A stretch of DNA of 64,000 nucleotides. Origin: SYFY01 sp041752315 (GTDB taxonomy: Bacteria; Pseudomonadota; Gammaproteobacteria; Pseudomonadales; Azotimanducaceae). The notes beneath the pieces were generated by a model, which made no database searches, had not been told where the DNA came from, and saw only the letters and a program-made list of their open reading frames with translations. Location of the stretch: contig JBGSHJ010000071.1 of NCBI GenBank assembly GCA_041752315.1, forward strand, positions 1-64,000, in the 5' to 3' direction. Every line of letters begins with the position of its first letter. Within the stretch, counting starts at the first letter, position 1. The position numbers and the translations under genes were made by a program. Below are positions 44,700-52,876 of this stretch, one piece after another.

Positions 44700-44729
44700 T
44701 GTTGCATTGCAACATCAGATTTGTAGAAT
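44700..44729 (+). promoter_or_regulatory. Palindrome overlapping a candidate promoter
   Basis: TGTTGCATTGCAACA (44700-44714) is a perfect palindrome about its central T. It overlaps a -35-like TTGCAT (44702-44707), with TAGAAT 16 bases later (44724-44729). A repressor bound here would block that promoter. It may control the divergent acyl-CoA synthetase gene or the MerR gene 290 bases downstream. Confidence 0.45.
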
Positions 44730-44893
44730 GCGCTCCTTCGCATCCGGCCTCCCCCGGCATGACGATATCGGCGTGGTGCGGTACCTCTCTCCCTCCCTCC
44801 TCACCGCAATGAGCATGTCCTTCGGTCATGCTCACCACGCCTTTCTTTCCCCCTTCACCATCAGCCAGGGCTGTGCATCCCGGTGAATCGTGT

Positions 44894-44990
44894 TGTACAG
44901 CCAGAATCAGGTTGAACAGACGATCTCAGCCGTGTACACAACCTGTACAAAGCTTGGACATCTCCAGCATAGCGGCTAGAATTCCGTACA
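44894..44990. promoter_or_regulatory. TGTACA operator cluster before the MerR gene
   Basis: TGTACA occurs at 44894-44899, 44933-44938 and 44944-44949, plus CGTACA at 44985-44990. The middle pair has a five-base gap. The same hexamer recurs after the gene. Together they suggest self-regulation by the CarH/LitR-type regulator. Confidence 0.6.
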
Positions 44991-45021
44991 ACGTCTGCAA
45001 ACGCCACCGGCCGCAAGCACA

Positions 45022-45951
45022 GTGCAGGAAGATGTCGACTACTACCGCATCGGCACGATAGCCAAACTTACCGGGCTATCTGTCGAACGGCTTCGTGCCT
45101 GGGAACGCCGTTACGAGCTGGTTCCGGATCATCGACAGGGCAAGACCCGATACTACTCTCAGTCCCAGCTCGACCGCCTGCAGAAGATCAAGCGTCTGAT
45201 CGACGCGGGACATTCCATCAGTTCGCTGATTGAACTGACAGACCAGCACCTCGATGCCCGACTGTCGAGCCGCACCACCAGCGCCGCACCGCAGAGTGTG
45301 CGGGTTGGGTTGATCGGCCTGAATGTGCTCATGCTGGAAAAATCGTCAGCCGAGCCGGCACGCATCGCCGTCCACAAACGCTGGACCAACATGGATGCCT
45401 TTGCTGCCGACGACGCAGCGGGAGGCACCAGCATCGACGTGATCGTTGCCGAAGTGCCCCTGCTTTCGATCGAACCGGTGCGATTCATCAAGGAAAGGTC
45501 TGCAAAGGCGCCACAGGTCGTGCTGATTTACCAGTTTGCCAGTGCGCAGCAGGTTGAAGGTGTTCAGGCCGAGGGCATTCCGATTCTCAAGTGGCCGGCA
45601 ACGTGGGCTGAGATCGAAAGTACCTGCGCACGTCTGACCGGCGCCCCACTCCGGTCCGCGCAGGCGATTCCTGGCTCGTTCACCGACGAGGAACTGATCG
45701 ACGCAGCGGGTTCAAGCCACGATCCCAACGGTCTGCCAGGTCACCTGGTCGGTCTGATCACGCAACTGAATGCGTTCAGCGAATTTGCACTCGATTGTGC
45801 GGATCAGCATCGTCTGGTTGCCGAAGGAGATCCGGCCGCCGCAGATCTGTACGAACATGTCCATGTCGAAACCACTCATGCAAGAGCCCAGCTGGAACTG
45901 GCGCTCCAGTCGATGCTCGCCGCCGAACGTCTGCGCTCGCGTCCGCACTGA
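45022..45951 (+). CDS. MerR-family regulator of the CarH/LitR/MlrA type
   Basis: 309 residues from a GTG at 45022. The DNA-binding part YRIGTIAKLTGLSVERLRAW then ERRYELVPDHRQGKTRYYS has the WERRY...R-x-YS pattern of CarA/CarH/LitR/MlrA proteins. The C-terminal 200 residues have alternating strands and helices (SIDVIVAEVPLL, APQVVLIYQFASAQQ) like a degenerate B12-binding fold, but the DxHxxG ligand motif is absent. So cobalamin binding is unlikely or altered. Six TGTACA hexamers flank the gene on both sides. It probably represses its own promoter and that of the following protease gene. Confidence 0.8.
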   Translation: MQEDVDYYRIGTIAKLTGLSVERLRAWERRYELVPDHRQGKTRYYSQSQLDRLQKIKRLIDAGHSISSLIELTDQHLDARLSSRTTSAAPQSVRVGLIGLNVLMLEKSSAEPARIAVHKRWTNMDAFAADDAAGGTSIDVIVAEVPLLSIEPVRFIKERSAKAPQVVLIYQFASAQQVEGVQAEGIPILKWPATWAEIESTCARLTGAPLRSAQAIPGSFTDEELIDAAGSSHDPNGLPGHLVGLITQLNAFSEFALDCADQHRLVAEGDPAAADLYEHVHVETTHARAQLELALQSMLAAERLRSRPH

Positions 45952-46302
45952 TATCTCTGTACACCCCAACCTGTACAAAAATCCTGAAAATACTGTTGAC
46001 AGAAAATTTGTACTGTACATAATGCGTACATAGGAAAGGTTTTACGGCGTGAGCGGCTTCTCGATGCAGTCCTCCCTTTCTAGTGTCCTTCCCCCAGAAG
46101 CGAAGCCGCGTTCAGTCAACTCCGGTTGCTGACACGCCTTTTTTCCACTCTCACGCAGATCTCACAATCGTTGGCACGCCTGGACCCACGACAAGTTCAA
46201 CGAATCGTCCTGAATCTCCACCCGTTGCTGCTGCAGAAAGCATCACGTGCCGAATCAGTTGTCTGTGCCAGACTTCCCTCCAGTGAAACGGGAAAGATCC
46301 AC
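45952..46302. other. Long leader before the S8 protease gene
   Basis: Apart from the promoter and operators, there is no convincing gene. The protease frame is open from 46126, but its signal peptide begins at 46303. A GTG frame at 46049 of 27 codons exists without support. Confidence 0.4.
45958..46030 (+). promoter_or_regulatory. TGTACA operators and promoter upstream of the S8 protease gene
   Basis: TGTACA occurs at 45958-45963, 45972-45977 and 46014-46019, plus CGTACA at 46025-46030. A promoter with -35 TTGACA (45996-46001), a 16-base spacer and -10 CATAAT (46018-46023) is embedded, so the third hexamer overlaps the -10. The 5' leader to the protease ATG would be about 270 bases. Confidence 0.6.
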
Positions 46303-49176
46303 ATGCAGCGACCGTCGCTCATACTGATAACCTTTGCCTCGCTGCTTTCTGCCTGCGGGGGTGGCGGTGGCAGTTCCAGCCCACCTCCACCACCACCCGC
46401 ACCGGTCAATATGGCTCCGGTCGCGAGTTTCACCATTACCCCGTCCAGTGGCGCCATACCCTTGCGGGTCAACACCGATGCCAGCGCATCGACCGATGCC
46501 GATGGCTCGATCGTTTCGTATGTGTGGGACTTCGGCAATGGACAGACTGGCCTGGGGCAGGTGGCTACGCAGACCTATACAACAGCCGGGAGCTTTACCG
46601 TCTCCCTGACTGTCACGGATGACGACGGCGCCACCACTTCAACCACACGAACCGTTACCGGCAGTACATCTGCCACGAATTTTTCGGTATCGGGAACGAT
46701 CCAGATCCTTGCCTCCAGTGCGATCGATTCGGATACCGATGACCGTTTCACCACCGTGGTTGCAAACAACACCTTTGCCCAGGCACAGAACATTGCCAAT
46801 CCGGTGGCGCTTGGCGGCTATGCAAATCTCCCCAACACGGGTTCCAGCAATGGCAACCTGCGTGCATCAGGTGATCCCGGTGATTTTTATCGCCTGTCGC
46901 TGACGGGGAGCGAACGTGTACTCCTGACCGTTGGCGACACTGCCGCCGATCTGGACCTGCGCCTGTGGGATGCCAATCAGAATCTCATCGACACATCGCA
47001 AGGCGTTACCCAGACCGAGTCCATCGACATCACGGCACCTGGTGACTACTTCATCGAGGTGTTTCCTTTCGCCGGTGCGAGCAACTATGTCCTGAACGTG
47101 GGCAAAGACCTTACCGCCAACGGGTTGCCGGAACCTTCCCGTCGATTGAGTGATGAATTTGTGCCTGGCGAAATCATCCTTCAGACCCGCGAGACCCACT
47201 TTTCCGCAGCGAACCTCCAGCCACGATCAGCGGCAGCCTTCGCGGCGCAGACGGACGATCCGCGTCTCTACCAGCTTGATGCCAGTACGGCTTCCGTGCA
47301 GTCGTTTGTCAACACGCCGGGTGGGCTTCCTGATGGGGGTGTCGTTACACCAGAACAGCGATTGAAAGTGGCAACGCTCAACGAAGTCAAACGGCTCGGC
47401 AAACGCCCTGATGTCGAACGTGTTGAACCCAACGGCATACGGCGCACCCTGCGGACGCCCAATGACCAGTTCTATCGTCTGCAATGGCACTACAACAGTA
47501 TCAATCTGCCGCTGGCCTGGGACATATCCATTGGCTCAGCCGAAGTGATCGTTGCCGTGGTGGATACCGGTGTGCTGCTGAACCACCCCGATCTGGACGG
47601 ACAACTCGTTCCCGGTTACGACTTCATTTCCTCAGCCAGTCGTGCCCGCGATGGCAACGGTATCGACAACAACCCCAACGACGAAGGTGATCGTGCCTAT
47701 GGCGGTTCTTCGAGTTTTCACGGTACACACGTGGCCGGTACCGTCGCCGCGGAAAGTGACAACGGCATCGGGGTGGCCGGCGTTGCGTGGAACACGCGGA
47801 TCATGCCCATGCGGGCGCTCGGCGTTGATGGGGGAACCACGTTCGACGTCCTGCAGGCGATCCGCTTTGCTGCAGGCCTCGCCAACGATTCAGGTACTGT
47901 TCCGGCACGCCGCGCAGACATCATCAATCTGAGCCTGGGCAGCACGTTTTCTTCGCAGACGGAGCAGGACACCATCAATCAGGCCCGGGCTGCCGGTGTC
48001 ATCATCGTCGCGGCAGCCGGCAATGAATCGACCACTGCCCCCAGCTATCCCGCTGCCTACAATGGCGTGGTGTCGGTCAGTGCAACGACCATAACCAACT
48101 CGCTGGCGAGTTATTCGAATCGGGGTTCATCCATCGATGTCGCGGCGCCAGGCGGGAACGCAACCACGGACATCAACGGCGATGGTATCGGTGATGGCGT
48201 GGTCAGCACGATGGGAAACGATGGCAATTCCGGTCCGGTTCAGCTGGGCTGGGACATCCTGAACGGGACTTCGATGGCCGCCCCCCACGTTGCCGGAGTG
48301 GCCGCCTTGATGAAGGCCGTCCATCAAAATCTCACGCCGGCGCAGTTTGATGCAGCCCTGCAGGCAGGCGAACTGACCGATGATCTTGGCACCGTCGGAC
48401 GTGACGACCTGTTCGGGCATGGATTGATCAACGCACAGAAGGCCCTCGCACGGGCCACCGGCCTGGCTGCAGGACAGGGTACGGATCCCGGGGCGGTGCT
48501 CAGTGCGACCGTTGGCACACTGAACTTCGGTTCGACCTCGACGTCCCTTCCACTGACATTGCTGAACATCGGCACCGGCAGCATCCAGATCACCTCGATC
48601 ACCCCTTCGGAACCCTGGCTTGTCGTTGGCAACAACGGCGTCCCCGCAAGCGGCATCGGCACCTATGCCATTGGTGTCAATCGATCCGGTCTTGCCGATG
48701 GTACCTACACAGCGACCCTATCCATCGTCAGCGACACCAACGACATCACCATCAACGTCATCATGCAGGTGTCGTCCGTCAACATTTCAGCCAACGCTGG
48801 TTTGCACTTTGTCGTGCTCGTCAGTGCGACCTCAGGCACGTCAACACTGCCTGCTGTAATCACCAACGCAGTCAACGGCGAATATTCGTTCACGATGAAC
48901 AACGTACCGAGCGGTCAGTATCGTCTGTTTGCCGGTACCGACTCGGACAACGACGATCTGCTGTGTGACCCGGGCGAAGCTTGCGGTGCCTACGTCACGC
49001 TCGACTCCCCGGAGATCCTGCAGGTCAACGCCAACCGTTCAGGTCTGGTGTTTGCCTCCGGGTTCCGGCTCAACCTTGGCACCTTTGCAATCGATTCAAA
49101 CGACAGCAGCAGCCAGAACGATGCGGGGTATCTGATTCAGAAGCCGGATCTGACCCACAAGGAAGTACAGCGGTGA
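46303..49176 (+). CDS. Secreted S8 (subtilisin-like) protease with PKD and PPC domains
   Basis: 957 residues from the ATG at 46303. Signal LILITFASLLSACGGGGG ends in a lipobox. A PKD domain follows (PVASFTITPSSG, YVWDFGNGQTG), then a bacterial pre-peptidase-type domain (DPGDFYRLSLTG, DYFIEVFPFAG), a propeptide-like FVPGEIILQTRE, and the catalytic domain. Asp lies in VAVVDTGVLLNHPDLD (about 419), His in FHGTHVAGT (about 472), Ser in NGTSMAAPHVAG (about 655). The C-terminus has an Ig-like region (VGTLNFGSTST) and a further domain with a SGQYRLFAGTDSDNDD segment. Cell-surface or secreted proteolysis is expected. It overlaps the PrcB-like gene by four bases. Confidence 0.9.
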   Translation: MQRPSLILITFASLLSACGGGGGSSSPPPPPPAPVNMAPVASFTITPSSGAIPLRVNTDASASTDADGSIVSYVWDFGNGQTGLGQVATQTYTTAGSFTVSLTVTDDDGATTSTTRTVTGSTSATNFSVSGTIQILASSAIDSDTDDRFTTVVANNTFAQAQNIANPVALGGYANLPNTGSSNGNLRASGDPGDFYRLSLTGSERVLLTVGDTAADLDLRLWDANQNLIDTSQGVTQTESIDITAPGDYFIEVFPFAGASNYVLNVGKDLTANGLPEPSRRLSDEFVPGEIILQTRETHFSAANLQPRSAAAFAAQTDDPRLYQLDASTASVQSFVNTPGGLPDGGVVTPEQRLKVATLNEVKRLGKRPDVERVEPNGIRRTLRTPNDQFYRLQWHYNSINLPLAWDISIGSAEVIVAVVDTGVLLNHPDLDGQLVPGYDFISSASRARDGNGIDNNPNDEGDRAYGGSSSFHGTHVAGTVAAESDNGIGVAGVAWNTRIMPMRALGVDGGTTFDVLQAIRFAAGLANDSGTVPARRADIINLSLGSTFSSQTEQDTINQARAAGVIIVAAAGNESTTAPSYPAAYNGVVSVSATTITNSLASYSNRGSSIDVAAPGGNATTDINGDGIGDGVVSTMGNDGNSGPVQLGWDILNGTSMAAPHVAGVAALMKAVHQNLTPAQFDAALQAGELTDDLGTVGRDDLFGHGLINAQKALARATGLAAGQGTDPGAVLSATVGTLNFGSTSTSLPLTLLNIGTGSIQITSITPSEPWLVVGNNGVPASGIGTYAIGVNRSGLADGTYTATLSIVSDTNDITINVIMQVSSVNISANAGLHFVVLVSATSGTSTLPAVITNAVNGEYSFTMNNVPSGQYRLFAGTDSDNDDLLCDPGEACGAYVTLDSPEILQVNANRSGLVFASGFRLNLGTFAIDSNDSSSQNDAGYLIQKPDLTHKEVQR

Positions 49177-49643
49177 CGTCGAATCAGGCAGGTCTGTGCG
49201 TTCTCCTGTCACTCGGTGGCGCCGCCTGCTCGACGGCATCAATCCCCGTAACCGAACTGCTGAACAACGGCAACTGCAACGGCCTGGAAGCCGGTGTGCA
49301 AGCCGTCACGCTGGAGGAGGTCGCCGGGCTGCGGGGACGAAAAATGATCGTCTCGTCAACCACTCCGGCTGACAAGCCATCCGAAACCCAACGCCTGATC
49401 GCTATTTCTCGCGGAGAGCAGCCCACCGCCGGCTACGCCCTGGAACTGGTTTCGGTACAGACAGCCACCGGTGAAAGGATCGAGGTGACGGTACGGTGGC
49501 ATGAACCTGCGGCTGATGCAGTGGTTGCACAGGTCCTCACCCGTCCCTGCATGGTGCTTGGCCTGCCCGATGCAGCCATTGGCCCGGTATCGGTCAAACT
49601 GGAAGACGGGTCACCACTCGGTGGGTTGCCCGCCCTTCAATGA
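49173..49643 (+). CDS. PrcB-like (protease inhibitor/complex) lipoprotein
   Basis: 156 residues from the GTG at 49173, which overlaps the protease stop (GTGA). The signal LCVLLSLGGAACSTA has a lipobox. The C-terminal 60 residues (GYALELVSVQTATGERIEV, VTVRWHEPAADAVVAQVLTRP, C-MVLGLP; pieces overlap) match the PrcB C-terminal domain, named from the dentilisin protease complex of Treponema. Placement next to a secreted subtilase supports a partner or inhibitor role, which is inference. Confidence 0.78.
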   Translation: MTSNQAGLCVLLSLGGAACSTASIPVTELLNNGNCNGLEAGVQAVTLEEVAGLRGRKMIVSSTTPADKPSETQRLIAISRGEQPTAGYALELVSVQTATGERIEVTVRWHEPAADAVVAQVLTRPCMVLGLPDAAIGPVSVKLEDGSPLGGLPALQ

Positions 49644-49653
49644 AGGTGTCGGC

Positions 49654-50673
49654 TCAACTCTCCAGCAACTGCAAGGCAGCCACGGCACGATTGCGGACGC
49701 TTGTCTTGTACGCCTCCAGGTCCATTCCCCGCTTCTCTCCCATCGTGCCCATCGCCCCTACCAGATAGCGTTTGTAGACTCCCTGGCCAATCGCTGCCAG
49801 ACGCCAGTGCGAAAACGCGCGGTAGTAGTTGATGCCCGACAGATCGCGGCCAGTAGCCGCGCAGTAGCGTTCACTAAGCGTCTCACGTGTCACGAAACTT
49901 CCTGCTGTGGTCGGGCCCATTTCTTCGGTGCCATCCTCGGGAAGAGTCCAGGAGTTCAACAGATATCCAACGTCTGCCAGGGGGTCCCCCAGGGTGCACA
50001 GTTCCCAATCGAGGACGGCGAGAATGCGGCCCTGCTCCACCAGCATGTTGCCGAGGCGGTAGTCTCCATGCACGATCGCCGAGCCAAGCTGCTCTGGCAT
50101 GCGCTCGGACAGGAGCGCCCCGACCTGCTCCATCTCGGGAATTTCGTGGGTCTTGGAAGCGACCCACTGTTTGGTCCAGCGACTGATCTGGCGTGCCAGG
50201 TAGGCTTCCTTTCGCCCCAGGTCACCAAGACCCACATCGTCGGGGTTCAACTGGTGCAGCCTGGCGAGCACATCGATCACATCCAGACCCAGTTCCGCAC
50301 GAGCCTGCGGGCTCAGTTTCTCGGCTACCCCCCGATCATTGAGAACGAGGCCATCAACATAGGCCATGAGATAAAACGGTGCATCGTTCACGGATTTGTC
50401 CAGACACAGTCCGAGTGCTGGCGCGACCGGCACGCCGCTGGTCGACAGCGCGGAGATGATCTTGTACTCGCGAGCCATGTCATGTGCGCTTTCCAGCACA
50501 TGGCCCAGTGGTGGCCTTCGCAGGACCAGCGAACGTCCGCCGGCATCATCTGCACGGAAGGTCAGGTTGGAATGGCCGCCGGCGATCAGCGTAAACTCGA
50601 AAGGCGGTGTCAGCCCTTCAACATTCGCAGTGAGCCATTGCGTGACCTTGCCCGAGTTGATCCCTTCAATCAC
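49654..50673 (-). CDS. Phosphotransferase (APH-like kinase) family protein
   Basis: 339 residues from the GTG at 50673, with GGAGAG just upstream; a TTG at 50709 is less well placed. IAGGHSNLTFRADD and LVLRRPPLG form the nucleotide lobe. IVHGDYRLGNMLVE contains the catalytic HGDxxxxN and LAVLDWELCTLGDPLADVGYL the D of the metal site. In this clade such kinases often lie with acyl-CoA dehydrogenase genes. Aminoglycoside resistance is not implied. Confidence 0.85.
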   Translation of the reverse strand: MIEGINSGKVTQWLTANVEGLTPPFEFTLIAGGHSNLTFRADDAGGRSLVLRRPPLGHVLESAHDMAREYKIISALSTSGVPVAPALGLCLDKSVNDAPFYLMAYVDGLVLNDRGVAEKLSPQARAELGLDVIDVLARLHQLNPDDVGLGDLGRKEAYLARQISRWTKQWVASKTHEIPEMEQVGALLSERMPEQLGSAIVHGDYRLGNMLVEQGRILAVLDWELCTLGDPLADVGYLLNSWTLPEDGTEEMGPTTAGSFVTRETLSERYCAATGRDLSGINYYRAFSHWRLAAIGQGVYKRYLVGAMGTMGEKRGMDLEAYKTSVRNRAVAALQLLES

Positions 50674-50797
50674 GATCTCTCCACTTTGCTTTGGCCTGGG
50701 GGTTTGCAAAAGCAGAGCTTATCACCGTTGATTTGCCGATCGCAGGCGTGACACGTCGTCCGCAGACAAGTTGCGCAGTTTTCGAGGAGAAACCGAG

Positions 50798-52111
50798 ATG
50801 ACAGCAAGATCCTGGCCGTTCCTGCCTGGCCGGAACATCGAAATCGTTCGTGCAGACGGTATCTGGCTGCACACCTCATCGGGCCAGCAGATCATGGACG
50901 CAGCCGGTGGCGCGATTGTGGCCAACATCGGTCATGGCCGGAAACGTGTCGCTGATGCCGTGTATCGGGCGACCCTTGATTACACGTATGTGGTACCGCC
51001 CTGGTTGACACCATCACGCAAGGCGCTGGTTCAGGCACTGGACGGCTGGCTGCCTGCGGAACTGACCAGAATCCACATCACCTCCGGCGGTTCGGAAGCC
51101 AACGAAGCCGCCTTGAAGATGGCTGTCCAGTATCAGGCTGCGATTGGACAACGTTCTCGAACGCAGGTGATCGCACGCGACCTCTCGTATCATGGCACCA
51201 CACTCGCAACGACCTCTGCGAGTGGCCATGCTGGCCGTCGGCGTGGCCTTGAAGGTGCACTCACCTCCTACCCTGTCTCGCCAACTCCGTATCCCTTAAG
51301 GTGTCCGTTGGGGCCTGACCATCCTGATGCTGGACAGTATTACGTCGATGCACTGCGGGAGTGCATTGTACAGGCAGGACCGGACACCGTTGCGGCCCTC
51401 CTCGCCGAGCCCATTACCGGGTCTTCCGGCGGGGCCATCGTTCCACCAGAGGACTATTGGCCAGGGGTGCGCAGACTGTGCGACGAGTTTGGCGTCCTGC
51501 TCATCCACGATGAAGTGATGACCGGATTCGGCCGTACCGGCCTCGACTTCGCATTCCAGCACTGGCGGCATGCGGGAGTGACACCGGACATTCTGGTCAG
51601 TGGCAAAGGCCTGGCGGGTGGTTACGCACCGCTCGGTGGCGTGTTTGCCAGCGAACGAATCGGGCAAGCACTGGAGGACGCAGGTTTCGCCGTCATGTTC
51701 AATACCTTTGGTGCTCATCCGGCTGCCTGCGCGGCGGGTGCCGAAGTGCTGACCATCCTGCGCGAAGAAAACCTCGTCAATCGGGCGGCTACGCTTGGGA
51801 CAGAACTCTCCGCACTGCTTGCCGAAGCATTTGACGGTCATGCACACGTTGCGCAGTGTCGCGGGCGTGGATTGCTGCAGGCCATTGAAATTGTTCGCGA
51901 CCGGCATTCGATGGAACGATTTTCCGTCGACGAAAACATCACCAACCGGGTGGTTGCGAAGGCATTGACCAAGGGCGTGTTCTTTTACGGTGGTGGCACC
52001 GGCGATATACGCGACATTGTCTGCATGGGACCGCCATTCATTACCAGCAGCAGTGAGCTGGCCCGAATGGTCGAGGTACTGCGGGACAGCGTGAATGAGG
52101 TTGTCCGGTGA
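50798..52111 (+). CDS. Class III PLP-dependent aminotransferase
   Basis: 437 residues from the ATG at 50798, after CGAGGAGAAACC. The glycine-rich opening IMDAAGGAIVANIGHG and HITSGGSEANEAALKMA are family landmarks. LLIHDEVMTGFGRTG carries the cofactor Asp, and SGKGLAGGYAPLGG the PLP Lys. It could act on omega-amino acids or similar amines with pyruvate or oxoglutarate. Its stop overlaps the next start by four bases (GTGA). Confidence 0.9.
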   Translation: MTARSWPFLPGRNIEIVRADGIWLHTSSGQQIMDAAGGAIVANIGHGRKRVADAVYRATLDYTYVVPPWLTPSRKALVQALDGWLPAELTRIHITSGGSEANEAALKMAVQYQAAIGQRSRTQVIARDLSYHGTTLATTSASGHAGRRRGLEGALTSYPVSPTPYPLRCPLGPDHPDAGQYYVDALRECIVQAGPDTVAALLAEPITGSSGGAIVPPEDYWPGVRRLCDEFGVLLIHDEVMTGFGRTGLDFAFQHWRHAGVTPDILVSGKGLAGGYAPLGGVFASERIGQALEDAGFAVMFNTFGAHPAACAAGAEVLTILREENLVNRAATLGTELSALLAEAFDGHAHVAQCRGRGLLQAIEIVRDRHSMERFSVDENITNRVVAKALTKGVFFYGGGTGDIRDIVCMGPPFITSSSELARMVEVLRDSVNEVVR

Positions 52112-52818
52112 CTGCAAGCGATGGCGTGAGTGCGTTCCTTGACGGCATTCGTCTGCTGCGACGCAGCCGCGTCGGCCTGTACCTCTGGCCACCTGCGCTG
52201 TTGAGCCTGTTGATCATCGGCGCAGGTCTGTGGCTTGGCATGGCGTGGGTGGATCGTCTTGGCATCTGGGCAAGGGACCTGCTCCCCGACTGGCTCGATT
52301 TCCTGTCGTCGGTCCTGGTCCCGCTGCTGTATCTGATGCTCGGTTTGATCGGCACCTGGTTGTTCGGCTTTCTCGCCGTCGTGCTGTCGAGCCCGCTGCA
52401 CGGCAATCTTGCCGCCGCTCTGGAGGCCGAGCTGGCTGGTCGTCGGCCAGCAATCGAACAGGACAACTGGCAGCTGATCATTCACACATTGCGCAGGGAG
52501 GGGCAGAAGTTGCGTTACCAGATTCCGCGACTGCTGGGCGTGGGCCTGCTGTCCTTCGTTCCCGTGGTCAACGTGATCGCTGCACCACTCGCCTTTCTGC
52601 TTGCCGCATGGCTGCTGGCGGCCCAGTTTGTGGATCTGCCCGCCGAAAACAGGGGTCTTGCGTTCACCACAACGCTTGAGAATCTGCGGACTCATCGAAC
52701 GGCCGCGCTATCGTTTGGCGCGTGTGTTGTCCTGTTGCTGGCGGTGCCCCTGGTGAACTTCCTGACGGTACCGGTAGCGGTTGCTGGCGGAGTTGTCTTC
52801 TGGAGCCGCCTCAGATAA
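52108..52818 (+). CDS. EI24/CysZ-like membrane protein
   Basis: 236 residues with about five hydrophobic segments: LYLWPPALLSLLIIGAGLWL, VLVPLLYLMLGLIGTWLFGF, SFVPVVNVIAAPLAFLLAAW and VVLLLAVPLVNFLTVPVAV. PLxNFLTVPVAVAGGV near the end is typical of CysZ-like proteins. CysZ transports sulfate in E. coli; here the neighbour is an aminotransferase, so the substrate is unclear. Confidence 0.75.
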   Translation: MTASDGVSAFLDGIRLLRRSRVGLYLWPPALLSLLIIGAGLWLGMAWVDRLGIWARDLLPDWLDFLSSVLVPLLYLMLGLIGTWLFGFLAVVLSSPLHGNLAAALEAELAGRRPAIEQDNWQLIIHTLRREGQKLRYQIPRLLGVGLLSFVPVVNVIAAPLAFLLAAWLLAAQFVDLPAENRGLAFTTTLENLRTHRTAALSFGACVVLLLAVPLVNFLTVPVAVAGGVVFWSRLR

Positions 52819-52876
52819 GACACCGGAGCACCTGGCAGAGGCCCGGACCATCCAGGCCCTGCCAGACTGCGATGGA

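Larger units (their letters stand above)
44524..45021. other. Divergent regulatory region between the acyl-CoA synthetase and MerR genes
   Basis: No gene is supported. It contains a 15-base palindrome, a possible promoter, and three perfect TGTACA sites plus one CGTACA; those are listed separately. The 44729-44887 frame starting MRSFASGLPRH is weak. Confidence 0.5.

Noticed and set aside
44729..44887. 52-codon frame beginning at the TAGAAT box
   Set aside because: Its ATG overlaps the -10 box, has no ribosome site, and the product shows no motif.
45022..45951. Canonical B12-dependent photoreceptor (CarH)
   Set aside because: The DxHxxG cobalamin motif is missing in the C-terminal domain, so only the DNA-binding similarity is claimed.
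49501..50751. 416-codon open frame on the plus strand
   Set aside because: Antisense to the phosphotransferase with its HGDxxxxN motif; no fold or signal of its own.
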